Part shown: piece after piece, positions 42,963 to 52,199 of the stretch
Layout of the letters: every line of letters begins with the position of its first letter
Numbering within the stretch: the stretch's first letter is position 1
NCBI GenBank assembly: GCA_040878185.1
Contig: JBBDMS010000051.1
Location: 1 to 64,000, forward strand
Source: JAWXBK01 sp040878185
Lineage (GTDB): Bacteria > Pseudomonadota > Alphaproteobacteria > Dongiales > Dongiaceae
Reading direction: 5' to 3'
Length of the DNA: 64,000 bases
Notes under the pieces: model-generated
The model's input: only the letters and a program-made list of their open reading frames with translations
Told to the model about the DNA's origin: nothing
Database searches by the model: none
Translations under genes and position numbers: made by a program

Positions 42963-43970
42963 GTGATCGTTTTCCTGGTAACGCCGAACCTGGAATACAC
43001 CCATCGTGCCGCCATCGGACTCGACCCGGCATTGGAGGTTCGCGTCGTCAGCTATCGCGACCTTCTGCTGTACACGACCACCCCGCGTGCCACCTACATT
43101 TTCACCGATTTCGACCGGCTGTCGCTGGCGCACTGGCATCGCGTTGCGATGGCCTACCGCGCCATGGAGGCGGGGGGCCTTCGGGTGTTCAACGATCCCG
43201 CGAAAGCACCCAGTCGCTACGGCCTTTTGCGCCGGCTGCACGAGGCTGGGATCAACGATTTCAACGCCTATCGGGTCGAAGAACGGATCCGCCCGTCGCG
43301 CTGGCCGGTGTTCCTGCGCAATGAAGGCGGCCATGACCGCCCGCTGACCGATCTGGTCCACGACTGGGACACGCTGCAGCGCGCGATCGACGCCGCGATC
43401 GAAGCGGGCAAACCTGCTGCGACCCTTCTGATCGTCGAATATTGCGCCGAACCGCTGGTCGGCAATCTGTATCGCAAGCTTTCCAGTTTTCAGATCGGGC
43501 CCCGCACGCTCGCTTCGACCGCGGTGCATGAGGACAGCTGGCTGGTCAAATACGGCAAGAAAGGAATTGCCGGGCCCGCACTTTATGAGGACGAACTCCG
43601 GATCATCCGTAAAAACCCCTACGAGGAAACGCTGGCAACAGCCTTCCGTCTCGCCGATACGGACTATGGTCGGGCTGATTTCGGCATCGTTGGCGGCCGG
43701 CCGCAGATCTACGAGATCAATACGAATCCCGAAATCAAGTTCGGCAGCGAGCATCCTTCTCCGTTCCGGCAGGAATCATCGAAGCTCAATAAGCAGAACA
43801 TGATCGATGCGTGGCGCGCGATCGATACGCCAGGCCCGGTCGTCCCCATGCCGATCGATATTCGTCAGAGCGACCGGACGGTGTGGCTGGTCGCGCGTAA
43901 CGAGCGTAATGCCGAAGCGTCGAAGATCGACGTCAGTCAGGCGGCAGCGGCAGAACGCGAAAGCCAGTGA
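42963..43970 (+). CDS. ATP-grasp superfamily protein associated with the RiPP precursors
   Basis: The protein has 335 residues if started at GTG 42963 (MIVFLVTPNLEYTHRAAIGL); the frame is open from ATG 42873 but the extra 30 residues look non-coding. ATP-grasp features are WPVFLRNEGGHDRPL (about 114-128, nucleotide-binding Arg), LIVEYCAEP (157-165), and the Mg2+ site RADFGIVGGRPQIYEINTNP (237-256), with Glu and Asn in E-I-N-T-N-P. Such enzymes activate a carboxylate with ATP and join it to an amine or hydroxyl; graspetide ligases of the same superfamily crosslink precursor side chains. It is divergent from the precursor genes and its 3' end overlaps trmFO by 34 bp on the opposite strand. Confidence 0.8.
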   Translation: MIVFLVTPNLEYTHRAAIGLDPALEVRVVSYRDLLLYTTTPRATYIFTDFDRLSLAHWHRVAMAYRAMEAGGLRVFNDPAKAPSRYGLLRRLHEAGINDFNAYRVEERIRPSRWPVFLRNEGGHDRPLTDLVHDWDTLQRAIDAAIEAGKPAATLLIVEYCAEPLVGNLYRKLSSFQIGPRTLASTAVHEDSWLVKYGKKGIAGPALYEDELRIIRKNPYEETLATAFRLADTDYGRADFGIVGGRPQIYEINTNPEIKFGSEHPSPFRQESSKLNKQNMIDAWRAIDTPGPVVPMPIDIRQSDRTVWLVARNERNAEASKIDVSQAAAAERESQ

Positions 43971-45286
43971 TCGAGATCGGCCAAGGCGCGGGCCGCAACC
44001 GCGGCCTTGCGATCGCGCCCGCGCAGGCGCGGGTCGGTCAACGGCGGAAACAGCCCGAAATTGATGTTCATCGGCTGAAAGCTCTCGGCCGAGGCACCGC
44101 CGGTGATGTGATGCAGCAGCGCGCCGAGCGCGGTCGTCGCGGGCGGCGCGTTTTCGGACAGCCCGTGCCGCTCGGACGCCGCGAAGCGTCCCGCGAGGAG
44201 GCCGATCGCGGCGCTTTCAACATAGCCTTCGACGCCGGTGATCTGCCCGGCGAAGCGCAGCCGCGGGTCAGCCGTGAGGCGTAACTGGGCGTCCAGCAGA
44301 CGCGGGCTGTTCAGGAAGGTGTTGCGGTGCAGGCCGCCGAGGCGGGCGAATTCGGCGTTCTCGAGACCGGGAATGCTGCGAAAGACGCGCACCTGTTCGG
44401 CATGTTTCAGCTTTGTCTGGAACCCGACCATGTTGAACAGCGTGCCGAGCGCATTGTCCTGACGGAGTTGTGCAACCGCCCAGGCGCGGTGGCCGGTGCG
44501 CGGATTGGTAAGGCCGACCGGTTTCATCGGTCCCCAGCGCAGCGTATCGCGGCCCCGTGCCGCCATGATTTCGATCGGCAGGCAGCCGTCGAAATAGGGG
44601 GTATCCTTTTCCCATTCACGAAACTCGGTCTTCTCGCCGGCGAGCAACGCATCGAGGAAGGCTTCGTATTGCGGTCGGTCGAACGGGCAGTTGATGTAAT
44701 CGGCGGTGCCGCCGCCCGGTCCTTCCTTGTCGTAGCGCGACTGGAACCAGGCGATATCCATGTCGATGCTTTCGCGATGGACGATGGGCGCGATCGCGTC
44801 GAAGAAAGCGAGATCGGCCTCACCGGTCAGATGGCGGATCGCATTGGCCAGTCCGGGCGCGGTGAGCGGGCCGGTCGCAATGATCGTCGCATCCCAGTCG
44901 GCGGGTGGCAGGCTGTCGATTTCGCCACGTTCGATGCGGATCCGGGGATGGGCCGCAAGGCGCGCGGTGACGTCGGCGGCAAACCCGTCGCGGTCGACCG
45001 CAAGCGCGCCGCCCGCCGGCAACTTGTTGGTATCGGCGGCGGCCATGATCAGCGACCCGGCACGGCGCATCTCTTCATGAAGGAGACCGACGGCGTTGTA
45101 GTTCGGGTCGTCGGACCGGAACGAGTTGGAGCAGACCAGTTCCGCACAGTCGGCGGTTTTGTGCGCGTCGGTTCCGCGCATCGGTCGCATCTCGTGCAGA
45201 ACGACCGGGATGCCGGCGCTCGCCAGTTGCCAGGCGGCTTCGCTGCCGGCCAGACCGGCGCCAATGATGTGGACGGGGCGGATCAT
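43937..45286 (-). CDS. trmFO: TrmFO, folate/FAD-dependent tRNA (uracil-54-C5)-methyltransferase
   Basis: The 449-residue protein starts MIRPVHIIGAGLAGSEAAWQ with the FAD-binding GxGxxG motif. It has ELVCSNSFRSDDPNYNAVGL, GLLHEEMRRAGSLIMAAAD, PIEIMAARGRDTLRWGPMKP, LRQDNALGTLFNMVGFQTKL and GVEGYVESAAIGLLAG, all diagnostic for TrmFO. It methylates U54 in the T-loop of tRNAs using methylene-tetrahydrofolate. Length is normal. Its C-terminal codons overlap the ATP-grasp gene on the other strand. Confidence 0.96.
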   Translation of the reverse strand: MIRPVHIIGAGLAGSEAAWQLASAGIPVVLHEMRPMRGTDAHKTADCAELVCSNSFRSDDPNYNAVGLLHEEMRRAGSLIMAAADTNKLPAGGALAVDRDGFAADVTARLAAHPRIRIERGEIDSLPPADWDATIIATGPLTAPGLANAIRHLTGEADLAFFDAIAPIVHRESIDMDIAWFQSRYDKEGPGGGTADYINCPFDRPQYEAFLDALLAGEKTEFREWEKDTPYFDGCLPIEIMAARGRDTLRWGPMKPVGLTNPRTGHRAWAVAQLRQDNALGTLFNMVGFQTKLKHAEQVRVFRSIPGLENAEFARLGGLHRNTFLNSPRLLDAQLRLTADPRLRFAGQITGVEGYVESAAIGLLAGRFAASERHGLSENAPPATTALGALLHHITGGASAESFQPMNINFGLFPPLTDPRLRGRDRKAAVAARALADLDHWLSRSAAAA

Positions 45287-45342
45287 CCGCCCTAACTACT
45301 GCCTGCGGGGGCGCACTTACAATCCAGGAGACGGGTGACGCC

Positions 45343-46266
45343 ATGCGAATCGCCGCGGCGACGCGAATTCTGGTGGTCGGGGCGGGACCGACCGGATTGA
45401 CCGCGGCGCTGGAACTGGCGCGGCGCGGCTTCAATCCGCGGATCATCGATGCCAATCCGGAACCGTCGCGCGACAACCGTGCGGTCGGGATCAACGCGCA
45501 CAGCCTGGCCATTCTCGAAGCCAGCGACGCGACCGAGCGCTTGCTCGCCGCCGGCCGACGGATCGTCTGAACCGATTTCTGGATCAAGGGCCGCATCGCC
45601 GGCACGATCGATCTGTCGCGGATCCCACACCGGCACAACTATTTGCTCGCTCTGCCGCAGGAGGTGACCGAGAGCATCCTGACCCAGCGACTGCTCGAGT
45701 TCGGCGTAACGGTCGAACGGCCGGTGGTCGCGCGCTCTGCGGTCGAACTCGGCGAGGCGGTGTCCGTGGTACTCGACGAGGGTTTCCGGAAAACGGTCGA
45801 ACCCTACACCGTCGGCGTCGGCGAGAATCGATATCGCTTTGTCGCCAACACGCCGCAGGCGCGGTTTCAGGTGCCGGGCGAATATTCAGTGCGGCAGAAC
45901 GGGGTGCGCGAGGCAATCCTCAAGGTCCAGGTGCGCCGGGCCAGGCGCTATCAGGTCAAGAACCGAGTCTTCCTGATGGGCGATGCCGCGCATGTTCATT
46001 CGCCGATCGGCGGGCGCGGCATGAATCTCGGCATCGAGGACGCTGCCATTCTGGCACGATTGCTCGAAGAGGACCGGCTGCAGCGCTACACATCCATGCG
46101 CCGACCGACTGGCGCCAAGGCAATCCGGCTCAGCGAGCCGATGGCGCGGATTGCCGAGGAGACGAATTCGGTCGAAATTGCCATTCGCAATACCGTGCTG
46201 CGACTGGCGCTGATGCTTCCATTTATGCAGCGACGCTTCATGGCGCGGATCGCGGGTCTGGGCTAG
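45343..46266 (+). pseudogene. Decayed FAD-dependent aromatic-ring monooxygenase (nonsense codon and internal deletion)
   Basis: One frame runs from ATG 45343 to 46266 but is broken by TGA at 45568-45570. Before it lie TRILVVGAGPTGLTAALELA and RIIDANPEPSRDNRAVGINA (GxGxxG and the DG-like start of FAD_binding_3 monooxygenases). After it the same frame resumes with TDFWIKGRIAGTIDLSRIPH and later the C-terminal FAD block VFLMGDAAHVHSPIGGRGMN. The central GADG-x-x-S segment is missing, so about 100 residues seem deleted as well. Total length is 307 codons against about 380-500 in intact relatives. It is almost certainly inactive. Confidence 0.85.
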
Positions 46267-46311
46267 CATTCGTTCCGATATTGCCCATGCATCCGATCTC
46301 AAGAGGACATC

Positions 46312-46695
46312 ATGCTCAAGCGTCTCAACCCCGCATCCATCGTAAAGCCCTTTTCAAACTACGCGCAGGGCGTCTCGGCGCCGGCGAAAGCCCGTTGGCT
46401 CCATGTTTCCGGTCAGGTTGGCGCCAAGCCGGACGGCACGATCGAAAAAGGATTTGAAGCGCAGGCATCGCGCTGCTGGTCGAACATCATGGCGGTGCTG
46501 GCGGAAGAGGGCATGGGCCCGGCCGATATCGTCAAGAACACGGTCTATCTGACGAATGCCGGCGACGTCGCGAAATCGCGCGCCGCCCGCGACGCCGCGA
46601 TGCAGGGACATGCCTCTGCCTCGACGCTTGTCGTCGTCTCGGCGCTGGCGGTGCCCGAACTGGTGGTCGAGATCGAGGTCGTCGCGGCGAAATAG
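46312..46695 (+). CDS. RidA family protein
   Basis: The 127-residue RidA/YjgF protein starts at ATG 46312 behind AGAGGAC. It has FSNYAQGVSAPAKARWLHVS, the GQVGAKPDGTIEKGFEAQ turn, NIMAVLAEEGMGPADIVKNT and the C-terminal VVSALAVPELVVEIEVVA. The catalytic Arg of canonical enamine deaminases (usually in the R-P-A/G segment near the C-terminus) is not obvious here, so activity may differ. It lies 45 bp after the monooxygenase remnant. Confidence 0.85.
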   Translation: MLKRLNPASIVKPFSNYAQGVSAPAKARWLHVSGQVGAKPDGTIEKGFEAQASRCWSNIMAVLAEEGMGPADIVKNTVYLTNAGDVAKSRAARDAAMQGHASASTLVVVSALAVPELVVEIEVVAAK

Positions 46696-46714
46696 CGCCA
46701 CGACACTATCGGCG

Positions 46715-47347
46715 CTACTGCTCGATCCCTTCGGCCTTCAGGGTCGCCTGATAGGCGGGGCGGGCCTTGACCCGATCGGCCAGCGCCTTCAGATGCGGAT
46801 AGCTTGCGGGCGGTTTCGCGAGCTTGCGCGACCAGCGGGTCAGCATCGTGAGATAGATGTCGGCGGCGGTGCATCGATCGCCGAGCAGATACGGATGGCC
46901 GCCGCTCGCGATCGTGCCGTCGACATGCGCCCACATTGTGCCGAGGCGCTTTTCCGCGATCGCCTGCATTTCCTTCCGGCCGCCATCGCTCTCGATGTAA
47001 TGGTCGGCGTGCCAGTAATGCATATGCTCTTCCTGCACCGTATTGGTCAGATACATCATCCACTGCAGGAATTTGGCGCGCGTCGCCGAACCCGGCGCCG
47101 GCACGAGATCGAGTTGCGGAAAGCGCTCGCACAAGTAAAGCGTGATCGCAGCGGACTCGTGCAGGACCAGGTCGCCGTCGATCAAGGTCGGTACGCGCGC
47201 ATGTGGGTTGATCTTCAGGAAATGCGGCTTGAACTGTTCGCCGTTGTCGAGGTCGACCATGACGACTTCGTGCGGCGCCTTGGCTTCGATCAGAAGGACA
47301 TGCGGCGTCATGCTGGCCGCGCCGGGATTCCCATACAGAGTCAACAT
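46715..47347 (-). CDS. Glutathione S-transferase
   Basis: The 210-residue protein has the thioredoxin-fold N-domain (MLTLYGNPGAASMTPHVLLI; ARVPTLIDGDLVLHESAAIT, containing the cis-Pro and the E-S glutathione-binding pair). A helical C-domain follows, with LGDRCTAADIYLTMLTRW, the conserved N-cap/Asp motif. ATG 47347 is preceded by GGGAGGA. It starts 27 bp downstream of uvrA on the same strand. Substrate is not predictable. Confidence 0.92.
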   Translation of the reverse strand: MLTLYGNPGAASMTPHVLLIEAKAPHEVVMVDLDNGEQFKPHFLKINPHARVPTLIDGDLVLHESAAITLYLCERFPQLDLVPAPGSATRAKFLQWMMYLTNTVQEEHMHYWHADHYIESDGGRKEMQAIAEKRLGTMWAHVDGTIASGGHPYLLGDRCTAADIYLTMLTRWSRKLAKPPASYPHLKALADRVKARPAYQATLKAEGIEQ

Positions 47348-47374
47348 GCGTTCCTCCCTTGAGCGCGGGTCTTT

Positions 47375-50272
47375 TTAAGCGCTCTTCTTTCGTTTTCCCG
47401 CCGCGCGCCGCCCGAGATGATGCGCGAGAAATGCGCCGGTATAGCTCTCCGCCACCTGCACGATTTCTTCCGGCGTCCCTGCGGCGACGATGTGACCGCC
47501 GCCATCGCCGCCCTCCGGACCGAGATCGATGATCCAGTCGGCGGTCTTGATGACCTCCAGATTATGCTCGATGACGACCACGGTGTTGCCCTGCTCGACC
47601 AGGCGGTGCAGCACCTGCAGCAGTTTGCGCACGTCCTCGAAATGCAGGCCCGTTGTTGGCTCGTCGAGAATATAGAGCGTGCGCCCGGTCGCCCGGCGCG
47701 AGAGTTCCTTGGCGAGCTTGACGCGCTGCGCCTCGCCGCCGGAGAGCGTGGTTGCCGCCTGGCCGACATGGATGTATCCGAGGCCGACTTCCTGCAGCAT
47801 GCGCAGTTTCTCTCGGATCGCCGGCACCGCCTTGAAGAATTCGACGCCGTCGTCGACCGTCATGTCGAGCACATCGGCGATCGATTTGTCCTTGAAGGTG
47901 ATTTCCAGCGTTTCGCGATTGTAGCGCTTGCCCTTGCAGGTATCGCACTGCACGTAGACGTCGGGCAGGAAGTGCATCTCGATCTTGAGAACGCCGTCGC
48001 CCTCGCAAGCTTCGCAGCGTCCGCCCTTGACGTTGAACGAGAAGCGGCCCGGCTTGTAACCGCGCGCGATCGATTCCGGCAGCCCGGCGAACCAATCGCG
48101 GATCGGCGTGAAGGCGCCGGTATAGGTCGCGGGATTCGAACGCGGGGTGCGTCCGATTGGCGACTGATCGATGTCAATCACCTTGTCGAGATGCTGCAGC
48201 CCATCAATCTTGTCATGCTCGCCAGGCAGCTCGCGCGCATTGTTGAGGCGCCGCGCCAGCGCTTTGTAAAGTGTCTCGATGATCAGCGTCGATTTACCGC
48301 CGCCGGAGACGCCGGTCACCGCCGTAAAGATGCCGAGCGGAACATCGACACTCAAATTCTTGAGATTGTTCGCGCGCGCGCCAATGAGCCGCAGCTTCTG
48401 TCCGCGCGCGCCGGTACGCCGTATCTCGGGAACCTCGATGCGGCGGAAGCCGGTGAGATATTGCGCGGTCAGGCTTTCGGGCGAGCGCATGACTTCATCG
48501 GGCGTCCCCGATGCGACGACCTGGCCGCCGTGCCGGCCCGCACCCGGTCCCATATCGACCAGATAATCCGCCGCCCGGATCGCTTCCTCGTCATGCTCGA
48601 CGACGAGCACCGAGTTGCCGAGATCGCGCAGCCGCTTCAGCGTTTCGAGGAGTCGGGCATTGTCGCGCTGATGCAGGCCGATCGACGGTTCGTCGAGCAC
48701 ATACAATACGCCGGTGAGGCCCGATCCGATCTGCGAGGCGAGGCGGATGCGCTGGCTTTCGCCGCCGGATAACGTGGCGGATGAGCGGTTGAGCGTCAGA
48801 TAGTCGAGCCCGACGCTGTTGAGGAACCCGAGGCGCTCGTTGATCTCCTTGAGGATCCGGCCGGCGATCTCCTGCTGCTTTGTCGTCAGCGTGTTCGGCA
48901 GTGCGCGGAACCATTGTTCGGCCTGCCGGATCGAAAAGCGGCCGACCTCGGCAATGTTGAGCTTGTCGATCTTGATCGCGAGCGCCTCCGGCTTGAGCCG
49001 GTCGCCATGGCAGGCATCGCAGGGGCTGGTGGCCTGGAACTTGGCCATCTCGTCGCGTACCCAGCTGCTCTCCGTTTCGCGCCACCGCCGGGTCATGTTC
49101 GGAATCACGCCCTCGAACGGCTTGGTCGTCCGATAGGAACGCAGCCCGTCATCGTAGGTGACCGTAACCGACTCATCACCCGAGCCGTACAGGATGATGT
49201 CGCGAACTTTCTTCGGCAGTTCCTGGAACGGTTTGCGCAGGCTGAATTTGTAGTGCTTAGCCAGGCTCTCAAGCGTCTGGATGTAATAGGGCGACGACGA
49301 ATTGGCCCAGGGCGCGATCGCACTTTTTTCGAGGGTCTTGCTTTCATCCGGCACGATCAGGCCGGGATCGAAATACATCTTGTTGCCCAGGCCGTCGCAG
49401 GCCGGGCAGGCGCCGTACGGCGCATTGAACGAGAATAGCCGAGGCTCAATCTCGTCGATGGTGAAACCCGAAACCGGGCAGGCGAAGCGCGAGGAGAAGA
49501 TCGTGCGGCCGGCGGTATCGCCCTTCTTGCCGGGCTTTGCGTCTGCGTCGTCGGCGAAAACCAGCCCGTCGGCCAGATGCAGCGCGGTTTCGAGACTGTC
49601 CGCGAGGCGTGTCTTGATGTCGCCGCGCGCCACGAGGCGATCGACCACCACCTCGATGTCGTGCTTGAGCTTCTTGTTCAGCGCGGGTACCGCGTCGATC
49701 TCGTGGATCGTGCCGTCCACACGTACGCGCTGGAACCCGCGCTTCTGCAGGTCGGCCAGTTCCTTGCGGTACTCGCCCTTGCGGCCGCGAACGATCGGCG
49801 CCAGCAGATAGAGCCGCGTGCCCTCGGGCATTGCCATGATTCGGTCGACCATCTGGCTGACCGTCTGGCTTTCGATCGGCAGGCCGGTCGCGGGCGAGTA
49901 GGGGATGCCGACCCGCGCAAACAGCAGCCGCATGTAGTCGTAGATCTCGGTCACCGTGCCAACGGTCGAACGCGGGTTCTTCGAGGTCGTCTTCTGCTCG
50001 ATCGAGATCGCCGGCGACAGACCCTCGATCGCATCGACGTCGGGCTTCTGCATCAGTTCGAGGAACTGGCGCGCATAGGCCGACAGCGATTCGACATAGC
50101 GCCGCTGGCCTTCGGCATAGATCGTGTCGAAGGCGAGCGAAGACTTGCCCGAACCGGACAGGCCCGTGAGCACCACGAGCCGGTCGCGCGGGATGTCGAG
50201 ATCGACGTTGCGCAGATTATGTTCGCGCGCGCCGCGGATCGAGATGAGGCGAGTGCCGCTCGTTTCGGTCAT
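47375..50272 (-). CDS. uvrA: UvrA, excinuclease ABC subunit A
   Basis: The 965-residue damage-recognition ATPase of nucleotide excision repair has two ABC modules: Walker A GLSGSGKSSLAFDT near residue 34 and GVSGGGKSTLIIETL near 650. Both are followed by LSGGE-x-QR signatures and Walker B (YVLDEPSIGLHQRD; YILDEPTTGLHFED). Zinc-finger cysteines are visible in CPACDGLG and CEACEGDG...CDTCKGKRY. It is divergent from ssb across 224 bp in which no LexA box was found. Confidence 0.97.
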   Translation of the reverse strand: MTETSGTRLISIRGAREHNLRNVDLDIPRDRLVVLTGLSGSGKSSLAFDTIYAEGQRRYVESLSAYARQFLELMQKPDVDAIEGLSPAISIEQKTTSKNPRSTVGTVTEIYDYMRLLFARVGIPYSPATGLPIESQTVSQMVDRIMAMPEGTRLYLLAPIVRGRKGEYRKELADLQKRGFQRVRVDGTIHEIDAVPALNKKLKHDIEVVVDRLVARGDIKTRLADSLETALHLADGLVFADDADAKPGKKGDTAGRTIFSSRFACPVSGFTIDEIEPRLFSFNAPYGACPACDGLGNKMYFDPGLIVPDESKTLEKSAIAPWANSSSPYYIQTLESLAKHYKFSLRKPFQELPKKVRDIILYGSGDESVTVTYDDGLRSYRTTKPFEGVIPNMTRRWRETESSWVRDEMAKFQATSPCDACHGDRLKPEALAIKIDKLNIAEVGRFSIRQAEQWFRALPNTLTTKQQEIAGRILKEINERLGFLNSVGLDYLTLNRSSATLSGGESQRIRLASQIGSGLTGVLYVLDEPSIGLHQRDNARLLETLKRLRDLGNSVLVVEHDEEAIRAADYLVDMGPGAGRHGGQVVASGTPDEVMRSPESLTAQYLTGFRRIEVPEIRRTGARGQKLRLIGARANNLKNLSVDVPLGIFTAVTGVSGGGKSTLIIETLYKALARRLNNARELPGEHDKIDGLQHLDKVIDIDQSPIGRTPRSNPATYTGAFTPIRDWFAGLPESIARGYKPGRFSFNVKGGRCEACEGDGVLKIEMHFLPDVYVQCDTCKGKRYNRETLEITFKDKSIADVLDMTVDDGVEFFKAVPAIREKLRMLQEVGLGYIHVGQAATTLSGGEAQRVKLAKELSRRATGRTLYILDEPTTGLHFEDVRKLLQVLHRLVEQGNTVVVIEHNLEVIKTADWIIDLGPEGGDGGGHIVAAGTPEEIVQVAESYTGAFLAHHLGRRAAGKRKKSA

Positions 50273-50496
50273 AGCTCCAGGGTCCGGGAATCCGGTTGGC
50301 CGGTGGTGGCGATCTTATCGCGACGCCCGGAATTGGCGAGTCCTGTTGCCGGACAAGCCCAACCTGGCCTGCGGAGACCGGGTTTCCGGTGTTAAATTCA
50401 CGGTGGCGTAGCCGTCGGGTTTCGGGAAAACTAAGCGGCCGGGATAAATCCCGACCGGTGCGCCCGGCAGCGTTCATCAGTGCAGAGGAAAATGGT

Positions 50497-50955
50497 ATGG
50501 CAGGCAGCGTTAACAAGGTCATTCTGGTCGGAAACCTCGGTCGCGATCCCGAAATACGCTCGACCCAGGACGGGACCAGGGTCGCCAATCTGTCTCTCGC
50601 CACCTCGGAAAACTGGAAAGACAAGACATCCGGCGAGCGCCGCGAACGCACCGAATGGCACCGGGTCGTCATCTTCAACGACCGTCTGGTCGAGGTGGTC
50701 GAGCGGTTTCTGAAGAAGGGCTCGAAACTTTATATCGAAGGCCAGCTTCAGACCCGCAAATGGACCGATCAATCCGGCCAAGAGCGCTACACCACCGAAA
50801 TCGTTTTGCAGCGCTACAGGGGGGAATTGACCATGCTCGATTCCCGCGCCGGCGGCGATCCGGGGTCTGCCGGCACCGTTTCCGGCAGTGGGCCGGGCGG
50901 ACCCTCCGATCAGGGTCGACCCCCGGCCGATTTCGACGACGATATTCCGTTCTGA
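50497..50955 (+). CDS. ssb: Single-stranded DNA-binding protein
   Basis: The 152-residue SSB has an OB-fold (MAGSVNKVILVGNLGRDPEI, RTEWHRVVIFNDRLVEVVER, LYIEGQLQTRKWTDQSGQER), a Gly/Ser/Pro-rich linker and the acidic partner-binding tip DFDDDIPF. ATG 50497 follows AGAGGAA. It protects single strands and recruits repair proteins. The divergent pair with uvrA is common in Proteobacteria. Confidence 0.96.
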   Translation: MAGSVNKVILVGNLGRDPEIRSTQDGTRVANLSLATSENWKDKTSGERRERTEWHRVVIFNDRLVEVVERFLKKGSKLYIEGQLQTRKWTDQSGQERYTTEIVLQRYRGELTMLDSRAGGDPGSAGTVSGSGPGGPSDQGRPPADFDDDIPF

Positions 50956-51013
50956 GCGGTCAGGCACCGGCCCCCGCGAGCAACCACCGTTTCAGCCAAC
51001 CAGAGAGGGTTTC

Positions 51014-52120
51014 ATGGACCAGATTTTTAGACGCAAAGGTCTTTCGCGCCGCGAGTTCCACGCAACGCTGGCCAAACTCGGTCTCGGTGTTGCCACAGTG
51101 ACGACGTTGGCGCGACCGAGCCGCGCGGCCGAGAACGATCTCACGGTGTTCGAATGGGGCGGTTACGACGTGCCGGAATTGTTCCCGCAGTATGTCGAGA
51201 AATACGGCGCCGGTCCTGAGTTCACGCTGTTCGCCAGTGAGGAAGAAGCGCTCCAGAAGATGCTCGCCGGCTTCGAAGTCGATTTGGCGCACCCCTGCAG
51301 TTACAATATCAAACGCTGGCGCGATGCCGGTGTGGCCGGGCCGATCGATACCAGCCGGCTCATTCACTGGAACGATATTTGGGGCCAGTTCAAGAACATT
51401 CCCGACCAGAATGCTGATGGGCAGACCTTTTTCGTGCCGCTCGATTGCGGCAATTCCTCGATCGCCTATCGCACCGATCTGGTCGATCCGGAAGACGCCA
51501 AGTCCTGGGATCTGCTGTTCAACGAGAAGTATGCCGGGCGTCTGGCGATGTACAACACCGACACCACGCTGATCGAGATCGCGGCGCGGGTGAACGGGAT
51601 GTACGACGACTATATGCATCTGAGCGAAGAACAACTGGTCGAGATCAAGGCGCTCCTGGTCAAGCAGCGCGATCTCCTGCGCTTCTATTGGGACGATGCC
51701 GGTCAGGTCGCACAGGGTCTGGCGTCGGGCGAGATCGTCGCGGCCTATGCGTGGAACGAGACCGTGAAGACGCTGACGGCGGAGGGTGTACCCGTCGCCT
51801 ACATGATTCCCGAAGAAGGTATCCTCACCTGGGTTTGCGGCTTTACGATGAGCCCCGATCCGAAGGGCGACCTCGACGCGGTTTATGACTTCATCAACGC
51901 CTGGACCTCGCCGGAAGCCGGTCAGTTCATCATCAGCGAGTACGGCTACGGTCATTCGAACAGCAAATCCTACGAGCTGGTCGATCCGGAAGTTCTGGCC
52001 AGCCTTGGCATGAGCGATCCGAAAGCCTTGTTCGACGAAGCGGCCATCGCGGTCGATGCGGAAGAGCCTTACCGCAGCCGCTACATCGAACTGGTCGAAG
52101 AGGTGAAGGCCGGTATCTAA
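51014..52120 (+). CDS. Solitary Tat-exported PotD-type substrate-binding protein
   Basis: The 368-residue protein has a twin-arginine-like signal (RKGLSRREFHATLAKLGLGV). The mature part is of the spermidine/putrescine-binding type: NDLTVFEWGGYDVPELFPQY, LDCGNSSIAYRTDLVDPED, NEKYAGRLAMYNTDTTLIEI, WNETVKTLTAEGVPVAYMIP. It differs from the PotD at 5360 and has no ABC partners nearby. It lies 58 bp after ssb and ends at a good terminator. The ligand may be a polyamine or other organic cation. Confidence 0.88.
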   Translation: MDQIFRRKGLSRREFHATLAKLGLGVATVTTLARPSRAAENDLTVFEWGGYDVPELFPQYVEKYGAGPEFTLFASEEEALQKMLAGFEVDLAHPCSYNIKRWRDAGVAGPIDTSRLIHWNDIWGQFKNIPDQNADGQTFFVPLDCGNSSIAYRTDLVDPEDAKSWDLLFNEKYAGRLAMYNTDTTLIEIAARVNGMYDDYMHLSEEQLVEIKALLVKQRDLLRFYWDDAGQVAQGLASGEIVAAYAWNETVKTLTAEGVPVAYMIPEEGILTWVCGFTMSPDPKGDLDAVYDFINAWTSPEAGQFIISEYGYGHSNSKSYELVDPEVLASLGMSDPKALFDEAAIAVDAEEPYRSRYIELVEEVKAGI

Positions 52121-52144
52121 GGCGAAATCGTCGCGAAACATGAG

Positions 52145-52183
52145 CGGGGCGGTTCGTTTCGATGGACCGCCCCGTTTCGTTTT
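52145..52183 (+). terminator. Intrinsic terminator of the substrate-binding-protein gene
   Basis: CGGGGCGGT (52145-52153) pairs perfectly with ACCGCCCCG (52166-52174) over a 12-base loop, followed by TTTCGTTTT. It starts 25 bp after the stop codon at 52120. The next gene's translation start must lie downstream of it. Confidence 0.85.
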
Positions 52184-52199
52184 GGGGAGGCGGACGATA

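Noticed and set aside
50273..50496. Possible LexA box between uvrA and ssb
   Set aside because: Many Alphaproteobacteria have one here, but no GTTC-N7-GTTC or its complement could be found; only an isolated GTTC near 50472.
52140..52199. ATG 52140 as the start of the DUF1772 gene
   Set aside because: It lies inside the upstream intrinsic terminator; TTG 52200 has GGGGAGG at proper distance.
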